Both the position numbers and the translations under genes were made by a program. DNA of 64,000 bases from Janthinobacterium sp. B9-8 (lineage in GTDB: Bacteria; Pseudomonadota; Gammaproteobacteria; Burkholderiales; Chitinibacteraceae): NCBI RefSeq assembly GCF_000969645.2, contig NZ_CP014222.1, forward strand, positions 3,165,740 through 3,229,739, in the 5' to 3' direction. The notes beneath the pieces are model-generated. The model did not search any database and was not told the origin of the DNA. It saw only the letters and a list, made by a program, of their open reading frames with translations. This document shows, piece after piece, positions 1 through 9,845 of the stretch (positions within the stretch are counted from its first letter, which is position 1; each line of letters starts with the position of its first letter).

Positions 1-815
1 AAGCTTTCTACCCAGCGCTCAAGCCCTTTCGCAAAAGGAAGGTATGGATCCATCTGGCGGGCTACATCACCGCTCACTGTATAGCGAAAATTCCATGGCA
101 GTAGCGCGCCTTTACCATGCTGCTGTGCTAGCTCCTGTAAGCCACGTTGATTGGCTTCACGAGTGCGCAGCTCAAAATCATCCAAAATAGCGAATAATTC
201 TTCGACCGACATTTGCTCATTTTTACGCACTTTATACGCAAAATAATCAGGAAAACCCTGAGCGCGAGCAAAGGCATTACGCTGCTTCACAATATCTAAA
301 AAGCCGTTTTCCAGCACCCAATGCTCAAGGGCAGCCATCGCATCAAACGAGCTTTTACGCGCCGCCTCAGAGGGGTTGGTCGCCATATTGGTCGACAACA
401 TGCCTTGGGTGGCTTCTTCGCGCTCGCCTTTTTCATTGATATGCGTTTGCACATAATCGCGCTTTTTAGCAAATAAGGCAGCTTCCTGAGCAATTAACTG
501 GCTCATTAAAGTGCGCGCTTCATCGCTATCAATAATATTGCTTTCAAACAGCGCCAGCCAACCTTGCAAGCCATGCTTAAGCTCGGCAGCTTCCTCTGTA
601 TTTAAACGCGCCAGCGCATCGCGCACCTCTGCCAGCTTTACTGGATCAGAAATAAAGTTCTTATACGCTTCTTCTGCCTTGGCAAAGCCATCATGATCGT
701 CAGAAACGGCCATATAGGTATCCCAAAACAAATTTTCTTTGGTTTTATGAACGGCAAGATAATCGCGGTTAAGTGCTTCAAATAGCTGACGTGCTGCTTC
801 CAAGGTGCTCTCCAA
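1..815 (-). CDS. M3-family-like metallopeptidase, N-terminal part (gene runs off the left edge)
   Basis: The minus-strand frame is open from about 815 to the window edge without a stop and encodes about 270 residues. They include ARQLFEALNRDYLAVHKT near the start, KENLFWDTYM soon after, and FRYTVSGDVARQMDPY near the edge. This resembles the helical N-terminal part of bacterial M3/M2-like oligopeptidases. The zinc motif HExxH would lie to the left of the window and is not seen. No ATG exists in this frame. A TTG at 815 and one at 803 are the plausible starts; the one at 803 has GGAG about six bases upstream. The family call rests on the general character of the N-terminus, so it is only moderately sure. 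The gene is cut only by the window. Confidence 0.6.
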   Translation of the reverse strand, partial: MESTLEAARQLFEALNRDYLAVHKTKENLFWDTYMAVSDDHDGFAKAEEAYKNFISDPVKLAEVRDALARLNTEEAAELKHGLQGWLALFESNIIDSDEARTLMSQLIAQEAALFAKKRDYVQTHINEKGEREEATQGMLSTNMATNPSEAARKSSFDAMAALEHWVLENGFLDIVKQRNAFARAQGFPDYFAYKVRKNEQMSVEELFAILDDFELRTREANQRGLQELAQQHGKGALLPWNFRYTVSGDVARQMDPYLPFAKGLERWVES

Positions 816-928
816 TGTTTTATATAAGTTGGCCAATGCCTTATGCCAATTAAATTACACGAGGCAGAATAAGTGTGCAAATTTACTATTCTTAGCAGCA
901 TTTAATTTCAGTACTTCGCAACACCTTA

Positions 929-1579
929 TCATTTTCCCGCATAGAGCCATCGCCCACGCTTGGCAATATCGCCCAGTTTAGTGATGCTTAAATCAACCAC
1001 CCCGGCCCCGTAGCTGCGTGGATTCATCCAGACCGTTTTCATTCCCAGCTGCTTAGCCGTTTTTAAATTAGCCAAGGTGTCTTCCACTAAAATGCAGCGG
1101 CGCGGATCAAGCTTAAACCGCGCCAAGAGCTTGCGATAAGCCGCAATCTGTGGCTTGGGAATCAGATCAACATCTTCTACGCTCACCACGCCACTGAAGC
1201 AATCGTCAATTCCCAGCGCCAGCAACATGGCAATCGCGTAATGGCGCGGGCCATTGGTGAAAAGTAATTTATCGCCCGGTAAGCTACGAATCGCCATAGC
1301 CAAGCCTGGCATGGGGTGAACAGCCATCAACAACTCGTTCAAAGGATGCGTCATCCGCAAGAAATGCTGAGGGTTAATGTGCGGATGGTGGCGGCGCAAT
1401 CCAAGCAGCGTTGCGCCATAACGCAACCAGTAATCGGTACGCAGAGCCGTGGCGGCCTGTTCGCTGAGCTGTAAATGCTGGGAAAGATAAGCCGTCATTG
1501 CCCGGTTAATCACCGGAAAAGCATGTAAGTCTGCATTATGCAAGGTGTTATCGAGATCAAAAATCCAGACTGGTTTCAT
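929..1579 (-). CDS. pyrimidine 5'-nucleotidase-like HAD hydrolase
   Basis: This 216-residue HAD-superfamily phosphatase has the nucleophile motif FDLDNTLHNA at the very N-terminus (first Asp nucleophile, second Asp acid/base). Motif II is in LLFTNGPRHYA, and motif IV is around VEDTLANL. This arrangement matches the bacterial pyrimidine 5'-nucleotidase (SDT1-like) family, which dephosphorylates UMP/CMP-type nucleotides. The start at 1579 places the motif I strand at residues 4-10. A longer reading from 1618 would run through the terminator hairpin of the upstream gene and is rejected. The CBS-domain gene lies upstream on the same strand, separated by that terminator. Substrate is inferred from family. 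Confidence 0.8.
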   Translation of the reverse strand: MKPVWIFDLDNTLHNADLHAFPVINRAMTAYLSQHLQLSEQAATALRTDYWLRYGATLLGLRRHHPHINPQHFLRMTHPLNELLMAVHPMPGLAMAIRSLPGDKLLFTNGPRHYAIAMLLALGIDDCFSGVVSVEDVDLIPKPQIAAYRKLLARFKLDPRRCILVEDTLANLKTAKQLGMKTVWMNPRSYGAGVVDLSITKLGDIAKRGRWLYAGK

Positions 1580-1587
1580 TGTTTCAA

Positions 1588-1616
1588 CGTAAAAAAAGAC
1601 CAGCCATGCTGGTCTC
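1588..1616 (-). terminator. rho-independent terminator after the CBS-domain gene
   Basis: On the minus strand the sequence GACCAGC-ATG-GCTGGTC forms a perfect 7-bp stem and is followed by a run of seven T. It sits between the stop of the CBS-domain gene and the start of the HAD nucleotidase gene. Confidence 0.85.
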
Positions 1617-1638
1617 ATTGGGTGGCTAAGCGTGCCGC

Positions 1639-2070
1639 TCAGGAATGGATATAGTGTTCTAGCTGGGCAATCGTGAATTTTTGTTCTTCGATAATTTCCC
1701 GCACCAAATCGCCAATCGATAACACACCTAATACTTTATCACCGTCTAAAACCGGCAAATGGCGAATGCGTTTTTCGCTCATGATAGCCATACATTCATC
1801 AATGGTAGCCGATGGCGGCACACAGAGTAATTTACGCGTCATGATTTCTGATACCGGCGTTCCTGCCGAAGTCTTACCCATCAAAATCACTTTTCTGGCG
1901 TAATCACGCTCTGAAAAAATCCCAACCAAGTGGTTTTCTTCCATCACCAGCAATGCACCAATATTTTTTTCTGCAAGCACCTGTAAAGCCTGATAAACCG
2001 AAGCTTGCGGAGTAACTGACAAAATATTATCTATAGCTTTTTCTGCGAGCAGCTGGCGTGCTGTTTTCAT
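1639..2070 (-). CDS. CBS-domain pair protein
   Basis: This 143-residue soluble protein consists of two CBS domains. Residues about 8-65 end in GIFSERDYARKV and residues about 75-130 end in GVLSIGDLV. It has nothing else attached. Stand-alone CBS pairs bind adenine nucleotides (AMP, ATP or SAM) and usually sense energy state, but no partner is evident here. It is transcribed alone: a strong terminator follows at 1588-1616, and argB upstream is separated by 222 bp that contain a dispersed repeat. Cellular role is unknown. Confidence 0.85.
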   Translation of the reverse strand: MKTARQLLAEKAIDNILSVTPQASVYQALQVLAEKNIGALLVMEENHLVGIFSERDYARKVILMGKTSAGTPVSEIMTRKLLCVPPSATIDECMAIMSEKRIRHLPVLDGDKVLGVLSIGDLVREIIEEQKFTIAQLEHYIHS

Positions 2071-2196
2071 ACGGGCATCTCCCTGATGGCTTGAGCTTTA
2101 ACTTTAGTAGGCCAAGCGTAACATGCAAGGAAGACGTAGATTACTTTTCGCAAAAAAACAAGAATCAACACGTTTTTGATTGATAGAGTGCAAAAC

Positions 2197-2277
2197 CTTA
2201 AACCACACACACAGAAAAACCCATCAGCGCGGGCTTCTCTGTGAAACTCTGTTTTTTAATGTGGTTCAGGATTTAGC
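2197..2277. repeat. CACAGAG-type palindromic dispersed repeat, copy A (diverged)
   Basis: The stretch begins CTTAAACCACA, ends TGTGGTTCAGGATTTAG, and carries TTCTCTGTGAAACTCTG inside. Its ends are complementary, so the transcript can fold into a long hairpin. Related copies lie at 22176-22288 and 39049-39140. This copy is directly downstream of argB. Confidence 0.65.
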
Positions 2278-2292
2278 TCTGTGTAATATTAC

Positions 2293-3276
<984 letters not shown>

Positions 3277-3421
3277 TCACACATGGCTGAAATATGGGCC
3301 AATCAAGTTATTTTGCAGCCGACTGATGCAAAGACCGGCAGGCTGCTAAGGCTCGAGCAGAATTCTAACAGTCTCGAGCCTGACCGCGCTTTATTTTTGA
3401 CAAAAATGGACAGCCGCAGAA

Positions 3422-3445
3422 TAATAAATGAATATTTATTTATTA
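3422..3445. promoter_or_regulatory. candidate operator of the adjacent TetR regulator
   Basis: This 24-bp A/T-rich palindrome has 11 of 12 positions paired; the single mismatch is a G opposite a T. It ends 14 bp before the chosen start codon of the tetR gene. TetR regulators commonly repress themselves and the neighbouring pump from such a site. Assignment to this regulator is inference. Confidence 0.5.
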
Positions 3446-3459
3446 ATTGTAGGTTCATC

Positions 3460-4101
3460 ATGTTGTGCAAACGCTGGACCCGAAGAAAAGAAGCACGGCC
3501 ACAGGAAATTTTAGAGGCTGCGCTGGGCTTATTTGTAAGTAAAGGCTTTGCCGCCACCAAGATGGCCGACATCGCCAAAGCTGCCGGAGTAACAAGCGGC
3601 ACGCCATATATTTACTTTGCTGGTAAAGAAGAGATATTCGAAGCGGTGATGCGTGAGATATTATTACCGCAGCTTACTATTGGCCATGAGTTACTTGCAA
3701 GTTTTCAAGGCAGCTCGGCTGATTTACTACGGGTCATGCTTCAAACATGGTGGCAGGCGATGGGGGAAAGTCAGCTGTCTGCTTTTCCCAAACTGATGAT
3801 TGCCGAGGGTAGTAACTTTCCCCAGATTGCAAAAATTTATCAGGAAGAGTTTGTTGTACCTGGCAATAAAATTCTTAGGCATATTTTAGAAAGGGGGGTC
3901 GCTAGCGGCGAATTCAGAGTGGCCGATATCGATTACGCCATTGAGGTGATTTCTGCCCCGATTATTGTCGCCATGCTGATGAAGCACTCACTGATCAACT
4001 GCCTGCCTGAAGCTTTAGATCCTGAAAGATTTCTGAACACCACCCTTGATCTCCTCCTTAACGGCCTGATGGCCTCACCCAAGGACAAAGCACATGAATA
4101 A
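3460..4101 (+). CDS. TetR/AcrR-family transcriptional regulator of the efflux operon
   Basis: This 213-residue repressor has an N-terminal helix-turn-helix of the TetR type at residues about 12-58 (ILEAALGLFVSKGFAATKM, then ADIAKAAGVTSGTPYIYF). The C-terminal ligand-binding helical domain resembles TetR_C domains of multidrug-pump regulators. The start at 3460 has AGG seven bases upstream; the longer reading from 3283 runs through the promoter region and lacks family similarity. Its stop overlaps the start of the RND adaptor gene by 8 bp, so the three genes form an operon. A palindrome just upstream is a likely autoregulatory site. The inducer is unknown. Confidence 0.88.
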   Translation: MLCKRWTRRKEARPQEILEAALGLFVSKGFAATKMADIAKAAGVTSGTPYIYFAGKEEIFEAVMREILLPQLTIGHELLASFQGSSADLLRVMLQTWWQAMGESQLSAFPKLMIAEGSNFPQIAKIYQEEFVVPGNKILRHILERGVASGEFRVADIDYAIEVISAPIIVAMLMKHSLINCLPEALDPERFLNTTLDLLLNGLMASPKDKAHE

Positions 4102-5176
4102 AGCGATTCCCCTGCTATTAATCAGCGCAGCATTACTAAGCGCTTGCAAGGAAGAAGCCAAGCCTCAAGAAGAAGTTCGTCCGGTGCGCACCATCACTCT
4201 TGCTACTAACGCAGCCAATAGCCATGCCGAATTCTCCGGCGAGCTGCACGCCCGTCAGGAAAGTGCCTTGGGGTTTAGGATTCCAGGCAAGCTCATTAGC
4301 CGCTTGGTGGATATTGGTGCAGAAGTTAAAACCGGCACGCCGCTAGCCAAAATTGATGCGCAAGATATGGTGCTCAATGCCGCAGCCGCCAAAGCTCAAA
4401 CCGAATCAGCACTCAGCCAGCTTAATCAGCTCAAGCTGGATCTCACCCGCGCCCAAGAGCTGCTTGCTAAAAAGTTTGTTAGCCAAGCCGATGTAGATCG
4501 CCGCCAGACCGCCGTCATTGCTGCGCAAAAACAATTGGTTCAAGCACAGTCCCAGCAGCAGCTTGCGCAAAATCAGGCGGGCTATACCACCCTCTTAGCG
4601 ACCAGCGATGGCGTGATTACCGCTACGCTGGCCGAGCCGGGCCAGGTGCTGGCCGCCGGGCAGCCCGTTGTGCAATTAGCCAAAGCCGGTGAAGTAGAAG
4701 TCTTTGTAGATTTGCCAGAAGCCCGCAGTGGCGATTTAAAACCCGGCCAAAAAACAGAAATCAGCCTCTGGGCACTGCCAGGCAAAACATTTAGCGGCAA
4801 GGTGCGCGAAGTTTCTCCCGCTGCCGATCCGGTCAGCCGTACTTACCGCGCCAAGGTGACTTTAGAAAAGCCCTCTGATGAGATTCGTCTGGGCATGAGC
4901 GCCACAGTAAAAAGCAGCCAGACCAGCAATACCGAAAGCAGCACCACTCTGCCGCTTACCGCTATTTACGGCAAAGCAAAAGAGCAGCGCGTTTGGCTGG
5001 TTGAAGGCAATCGCGTGAAAAGTAAGGTGATTAATGCGCAAATTGATGCTCAGGCTAAAAACGGCGAGCAAGTGCAGGTCAAAGGTTTGAAAGCAGGCGA
5101 TGTAGTCGTCACGGCAGGTGTGCATCTGTTGCGCGAAGGGCAAGCAGTCAAATTACTCGCTGCGCAAGGGGAATAA
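4094..5176 (+). CDS. RND efflux periplasmic adaptor (membrane fusion) lipoprotein
   Basis: This 360-residue protein begins with a lipoprotein signal peptide (MNKAIPLLLISAALLSAC, lipobox LSAC with Cys18). A biotinyl-lipoyl half-motif follows (GFRIPGKLISRLVDIGAEVK), then a coiled-coil hairpin at about residues 95-155, the returning lipoyl half (LLATSDGVITATLAEPGQVL) and beta-barrel and membrane-proximal domains. It links the inner-membrane RND pump to a TolC-type channel. The gene overlaps tetR by 8 bp and is followed after 3 bp by the transporter gene, so it is translationally coupled on both sides. Substrate cannot be read from the sequence. Confidence 0.92.
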   Translation: MNKAIPLLLISAALLSACKEEAKPQEEVRPVRTITLATNAANSHAEFSGELHARQESALGFRIPGKLISRLVDIGAEVKTGTPLAKIDAQDMVLNAAAAKAQTESALSQLNQLKLDLTRAQELLAKKFVSQADVDRRQTAVIAAQKQLVQAQSQQQLAQNQAGYTTLLATSDGVITATLAEPGQVLAAGQPVVQLAKAGEVEVFVDLPEARSGDLKPGQKTEISLWALPGKTFSGKVREVSPAADPVSRTYRAKVTLEKPSDEIRLGMSATVKSSQTSNTESSTTLPLTAIYGKAKEQRVWLVEGNRVKSKVINAQIDAQAKNGEQVQVKGLKAGDVVVTAGVHLLREGQAVKLLAAQGE

Positions 5177-5179
5177 ACC

Positions 5180-8100
5180 ATGCAAAAACCCGATCTCAGC
5201 CAGCAGCGCTTCAATTTATCCGCTTGGGCACTTAAGCATCAGTCACTGGTGCTGTATCTGATGGTGGTGCTTACCCTTGGCGGTATTCTGGCCTACGGCA
5301 AACTGGGTATGAAAGAAGACCCGGAATTCACTTTTAAAGCAATGGTAGTCAGAAGCTTCTGGCCCGGGGCCAGCGCGCCAGAAATGGAGCAGCAGGTTAC
5401 AGATAAGCTGGAAGAAGCCTTACAGGGCATTGCTTACATCAACTACACCAAAAGTTATTCCCGCAGTGGTGAATCGCTGATCACGATCATGCTGCACGAA
5501 GATCAAAAAAACCATGTGACCGATGCTTGGTATCAAGTCAGAAAACGCATTAACGACGCCAAGGGAAAACCCCCCCCCGGTGTGGCAGGGCCATTTTTTA
5601 ATGATGAGTTTGGTGATACCTACGGCAATCTCTATGCCTTTACCGGAGATGGCTTTACTTATCCCGAGCTTAAAAAATATATCGAGCTGGCTCGTACTGA
5701 ATTGCTACGCATTCCTGATGTGAATAAAGCGCTGTTAATTGGTCAGCAAGATGAAAAAATCTATGTGGAATACTCCAATGCAAAGCTAGCCAGCCTTGGT
5801 ATTTCACCATTTCAAATTAATAAAGTGATTGCGGCTACCAATACCGTCACTCCCGCAGGTGCGATTGATGGCAAGGACGAGCACGTTTATTTACGCGTGA
5901 CTGGCGGCTTTAATGCCGTAGACCACCTGCGCAGCCTGCCAATTACAGTGGCAGGAAAAACCTTTTTGCTGGGCGATATCGCACAGGTATTTCGCGCCAC
6001 TATCGATCCACCGCAAACCAAAATGCGCTATCAGGGACAAGATGCGGTTGGCCTGGGTATTTCGATGCGTAAAGGTGGCGATGTCGTAAAGATGGGCCAG
6101 CAAATTGACGCATCCTTAGCCCAAATCAGAAGCAATCTGCCAGTAGGCATCGAAATTCATACCATTTCAGACCAGCCTGCCGTGGTTAAAAACGCCATCC
6201 ACATTTTTATGAAGTCCTTACTGGAAGCCGTGGTGATTGTCTTGGCGGTGAGCTTTTTAAGCCTAGGCTGGCGTACCGGGATTGTGGTGGCTTTATCGAT
6301 TCCGCTGGTGCTGCTGCTCACCTTTCTGGGCATGAATATTTTTAATCTGGAGCTGCAAAGGATTTCGCTGGGCGCGCTCGTTATTGCGCTTGGGCTTTTG
6401 GTAGATGACGCCATTATTGCCGTAGAAATGATGGCGCTTAAATTAGAGCAGGGCTGGAGCCGCTTTGAAGCCGCCACCTTTGCCTATACCTCTACCGCTT
6501 TTCCTATGCTGACCGGCACACTGATTACCGCTGCGGGCTTTTTACCTGTGGGGCTGGCTAAATCGGACGCGGGTGAATACACCTTCTCTATTTTTGCGGT
6601 GATTGGTATTGCCCTTGTGCTGTCGTGGATTGTGGCCGTGGTGTTTACGCCCTTTATGGGCTATCACCTGCTGCCAGAAACCCCGCGCCATGAAGAGCAC
6701 GATATCTATCAGGGCGGTTTTTATGCGCGTTTTCGAAAGCTGGTAACGTGGTGCGTCACTTGGCGTAAAACGGTGATTGCAGCCACCCTGGGCACGTTTC
6801 TGGTCGCCGTGGCAACCTTTGCTCTATTTATCCCTCAACAATTCTTCCCAGCCTCGGCAAGGCCCGAGCTGATGGTCGATATGTGGCTGCCCTATACCGC
6901 CTCGTATGAAGCCACCGAGCGCGAAGTTAAACGCATGGAGGCCATCGCGATCAAAGATCCCGATGTTGCGCATGTCACCAGCTATATCGGCGTAGGCTCA
7001 CCGCGTTACTACCTGCCGCTCGATGAGCAAATGCCAAATTTAAACTTTGGCCAGCTCACCGTTATGACCAAAGACGAGAAGGTACGGGAGCACGTCTATA
7101 AGCGCCTGAGCCAAAAATTTGCCGACGACTTCCCTCTAGTGCGTGGCCGCGTCACACGCCTAGAAAACGGCCCACCTGTAGGCTATCCGGTGCAATTTCG
7201 TATTAGTGGCATTGATCCGGTAGTGCTCAATCGCATCGCCACTGAGCTGGCCGATGTGATGCGCAAAAATCCGCATACCCGGCAAGTCCATACCGATTGG
7301 GGAGAAAAAGTAAAAGTAGTCCGTTTACTCACCAAACAAGATCGCTTACGCCAACTGGGGCTGACTTCGCAAGAGCTGGCAACGTACCTGCAAATGGCCG
7401 TCTCCGGCATTACCGCCACGCAATACCGTGAAGCCGATCAGAGCATCGATGTAGTCACCCGCCTCACCAGCAGCGAGCGTACCCGCCTCGACTTCTTAAA
7501 AGACCTGCGTGTGCCTTTGCCATCAGGGCAATTTGTACCGCTTTCACAACTGGCTACTTTGCAACTGGAGAACGAAGAGAGCCTGATCTGGCGACGTAAT
7601 CGGGTCGCCACGCTCACGGTGCGTGCCGACGTGGCAGGAAGCGCCCAAGCCCCCGATGTGAGCAATGCGCTCATGCCTAAGGTGCGGGAAATCGAAGCCA
7701 AGCTGCCTCAGGGTTATCATATTGAAACTGGCGGCACACTCGAGTCATCGGCAAAGGGGCAAAAATCAATCAATAAAGTCATGCCACTGATGCTACTGGT
7801 CGTGATGACACTGCTGATGCTGCAACTGCAAAGTATCCAGCGCATGATTATGGTGCTGCTCACCGCACCACTGGGCCTGATCGGCGTGGCGATTTCCTTA
7901 CTCCTGTTTCAAGCTCCCTTCGGATTTGTGGCGATGTTGGGCGTGATCGCGCTTTCAGGCATGATTATGCGCAATTCAGTGATTCTGATGGATCAGATTG
8001 AGCAAGACCGCGCAGCAGGCGACGATGCTTGGACGGCGGTCATTGAATCGGCAGTCAGACGCTTTCGGCCGATTATGCTGACCGCAGCAGCTGCGATTCT

Positions 8101-8260
8101 GGCCATGATTCCACTAACGCGCGACACTTTCTGGGGGCCGATGGCGATTGCCATTATGGGCGGCTTGTTTGTGGCCACCGTGTTAACGCTCTTGTTCTTA
8201 CCGGCTTTATATGCAGCATGGTTTAGGCTCAGCCCGCCAACAAACAAAGAAGCGACATAA
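5180..8260 (+). CDS. RND-family multidrug efflux transporter (inner-membrane pump)
   Basis: The 1026-residue protein has the HAE1/AcrB-type layout. TM1 is near residues 22-40. A large periplasmic loop follows, then TM2-TM6, with the proton-relay pair in GLLVDDAIIAVEMM in TM4. A second periplasmic loop precedes TM7-TM12, with GVIALSGMIMRNSVILMDQI in TM10. Length matches the family. It is driven by proton motive force and exports drugs or other amphiphiles with the adaptor encoded 3 bp upstream; the TolC-like gene 185 bp downstream is the likely third component. A run of nine C (5570-5578) lies in the codons for Lys-Pro-Pro-Pro-Gly, so slippage there would truncate the pump early. Confidence 0.95.
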   Translation: MQKPDLSQQRFNLSAWALKHQSLVLYLMVVLTLGGILAYGKLGMKEDPEFTFKAMVVRSFWPGASAPEMEQQVTDKLEEALQGIAYINYTKSYSRSGESLITIMLHEDQKNHVTDAWYQVRKRINDAKGKPPPGVAGPFFNDEFGDTYGNLYAFTGDGFTYPELKKYIELARTELLRIPDVNKALLIGQQDEKIYVEYSNAKLASLGISPFQINKVIAATNTVTPAGAIDGKDEHVYLRVTGGFNAVDHLRSLPITVAGKTFLLGDIAQVFRATIDPPQTKMRYQGQDAVGLGISMRKGGDVVKMGQQIDASLAQIRSNLPVGIEIHTISDQPAVVKNAIHIFMKSLLEAVVIVLAVSFLSLGWRTGIVVALSIPLVLLLTFLGMNIFNLELQRISLGALVIALGLLVDDAIIAVEMMALKLEQGWSRFEAATFAYTSTAFPMLTGTLITAAGFLPVGLAKSDAGEYTFSIFAVIGIALVLSWIVAVVFTPFMGYHLLPETPRHEEHDIYQGGFYARFRKLVTWCVTWRKTVIAATLGTFLVAVATFALFIPQQFFPASARPELMVDMWLPYTASYEATEREVKRMEAIAIKDPDVAHVTSYIGVGSPRYYLPLDEQMPNLNFGQLTVMTKDEKVREHVYKRLSQKFADDFPLVRGRVTRLENGPPVGYPVQFRISGIDPVVLNRIATELADVMRKNPHTRQVHTDWGEKVKVVRLLTKQDRLRQLGLTSQELATYLQMAVSGITATQYREADQSIDVVTRLTSSERTRLDFLKDLRVPLPSGQFVPLSQLATLQLENEESLIWRRNRVATLTVRADVAGSAQAPDVSNALMPKVREIEAKLPQGYHIETGGTLESSAKGQKSINKVMPLMLLVVMTLLMLQLQSIQRMIMVLLTAPLGLIGVAISLLLFQAPFGFVAMLGVIALSGMIMRNSVILMDQIEQDRAAGDDAWTAVIESAVRRFRPIMLTAAAAILAMIPLTRDTFWGPMAIAIMGGLFVATVLTLLFLPALYAAWFRLSPPTNKEAT
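5570..5578 (+). repeat. C9 homopolymer inside the RND pump gene
   Basis: Nine consecutive C bases fall within codons AAA-CCC-CCC-CCC-GGT. The tract is in frame in this sequence. Gain or loss of one base would shift the frame about 130 codons into a 1026-codon gene. Confidence 0.9.
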
Positions 8261-8292
8261 ATCATACGAAATTACGACAATTTTTAACAAAA

Positions 8293-8332
8293 GAAGGGGG
8301 ATATTACTTTTGCCAAGGCAAGCCCCCTTTTT
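8293..8332 (+). terminator. terminator after the RND pump gene
   Basis: AAGGGGG pairs with CCCCCTT across a loop that contains a smaller TTGCC/GGCAA stem, followed by T residues. It separates the pump operon from the tolC-like gene. Confidence 0.7.
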
Positions 8333-8359
8333 AAGCACGAACACTAGCGAATATTTTCC

Positions 8360-8382
8360 TTCAAGTAATAGTTGTACTTGAA
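8360..8382. promoter_or_regulatory. inverted repeat upstream of the tolC-like gene (candidate operator)
   Basis: The sequence has TTCAAGTA, a 7-bp spacer and TACTTGAA: perfect 8-bp arms, 64 bp before the start codon of the outer-membrane channel gene. Spacing and symmetry suit a dimeric regulator. It does not resemble the palindrome upstream of tetR, so a different regulator is likely. Confidence 0.45.
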
Positions 8383-8445
8383 AAGACTTTCTCGCATGGA
8401 CAAGATATTTAACATCTCATTCAACAGACACCTGAGAAGCTAATA

Positions 8446-9765
8446 ATGAAGAAAACCTTAATTGCACTGAGCATGGCCATTCTTTCCCAACCGCTTTTTG
8501 CTGCTGATTTACTTGAATCCTGGCATGCCGCGCAAAAATATGACGCCAATTTTGCCGCTGCACGTGCAGGGCTTGATGCGGGCAGAGAGAAAGCCGAACA
8601 AGGTAAAGCCTTATTACTACCGCGTATTACTTTATCTGGCGATGCCAATCGGGAACAAACAAAATACAGCCCTGAAAACCAGGACAGCACGACCAAAAAT
8701 GGCAACAACTATGGCTATAAACTAAGCCTTATCCAGCCTATTTACCGTGCAGAAGCATTTGCAGGTGCTGATCAGTTAAAAAAGCAAACCGAACAAGCTG
8801 AAGTAATTTTTCGGGTAGCCGAGCAGGATTTAATTTTGCGCGTAGCTAAAGCTTATTTTGAAGTTCTGGGTAGCGAAGAGAAAGTAAAACAAACCAAAGC
8901 GCAAAAAGAAGCCGTAGCCCAGCAGCTTGCCCAAGCAAAAAAATCCTTTGAAGTTGGCGTGTCCACCATTACCGACACCGATGAAGCACAGGCCCGTTTT
9001 GATGCAATCAACTCAGCCGAAATTGCTGCACATAATGATATGGCCATTAAACGCAATGCTTATGAGCAACTGACTCAGCTTAATCCAAGTAATCTCAAGC
9101 CTATTAGTAATCGCCAGCAACCCACTCCTCCGCAACCCAATGATATGAGCACTTGGCTGCAGCGTAGCGAAAATGGCAGCTTAGTGATTGCAGGTCAGCA
9201 ATTAGGCTTAGATATTGCCGTGCGCGAAATTGATAAATACCGCTTAGAAAGCTCCCCGACTCTCGATTTAACTGCTGGTTATGGTGATACTTGGAATTCA
9301 GGCGGCATATCCAAATCGGGTGGATTAGATCGTGCAGGCTCTGGCCAAATTGGTTTGCAATTATCAATTCCTTTGTATACCGGCGGAGATCGTTCATCCA
9401 AATTACGTGAAGCACTTGCAAAAAAAGAACAACAGCGTCAAACAGTAGAAGCAAGCCGCCGTGATACAGCGCAATTCACTAAACAAGCTTTTTTAGGCGT
9501 GAGTTCAGGTGCAGCGCAAATTGTCGCTTTACAGCAAGCGCTTAAATCGAGTGAATCATCATTAGCATCAACTAAATTAGGCCGTGAAGTAGGTGTACGT
9601 ACCACGATTGATGTACTTAATGCCGAACAAACTTATTTCTCTACTCGTTATGACCTTACCGTAGCGCGTTACACCTATTTGTATGCCCGCCTACAATTGG
9701 CAGCAACCAGCGGAGAATTGTCTGAAAAAGATCTAAATTCAGTAAATCTTTGGCTAGGTAATTAA
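8446..9765 (+). CDS. TolC-family outer-membrane channel protein
   Basis: This 439-residue protein has a Sec signal peptide (MKKTLIALSMAILSQPLFAA, cleavage near residue 20). Two repeats of the outer-membrane efflux protein domain follow, each with long coiled helices: residues about 30-210 with a GLDAGREKAEQGKALLLPRI-type motif, and residues about 225-430 ending in GVRTTIDVLNAEQTYFSTRY. The hallmark pattern of VG-x-TT-DVL-AEQ is clear. It forms the trimeric outer-membrane duct for RND pumps or type I secretion. It is separated from the upstream pump genes by a terminator and has its own inverted repeat, so it may serve several pumps. It is called TolC-like because other paralogues may exist elsewhere. 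Confidence 0.92.
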   Translation: MKKTLIALSMAILSQPLFAADLLESWHAAQKYDANFAAARAGLDAGREKAEQGKALLLPRITLSGDANREQTKYSPENQDSTTKNGNNYGYKLSLIQPIYRAEAFAGADQLKKQTEQAEVIFRVAEQDLILRVAKAYFEVLGSEEKVKQTKAQKEAVAQQLAQAKKSFEVGVSTITDTDEAQARFDAINSAEIAAHNDMAIKRNAYEQLTQLNPSNLKPISNRQQPTPPQPNDMSTWLQRSENGSLVIAGQQLGLDIAVREIDKYRLESSPTLDLTAGYGDTWNSGGISKSGGLDRAGSGQIGLQLSIPLYTGGDRSSKLREALAKKEQQRQTVEASRRDTAQFTKQAFLGVSSGAAQIVALQQALKSSESSLASTKLGREVGVRTTIDVLNAEQTYFSTRYDLTVARYTYLYARLQLAATSGELSEKDLNSVNLWLGN

Positions 9766-9845
9766 GAAAGCTTGAATTGTGGAGAATAGATATCCATAAT
9801 CCGTTCGGTGGAGTACCCCAATTCAAAGACCCAAGGAGAATTACC

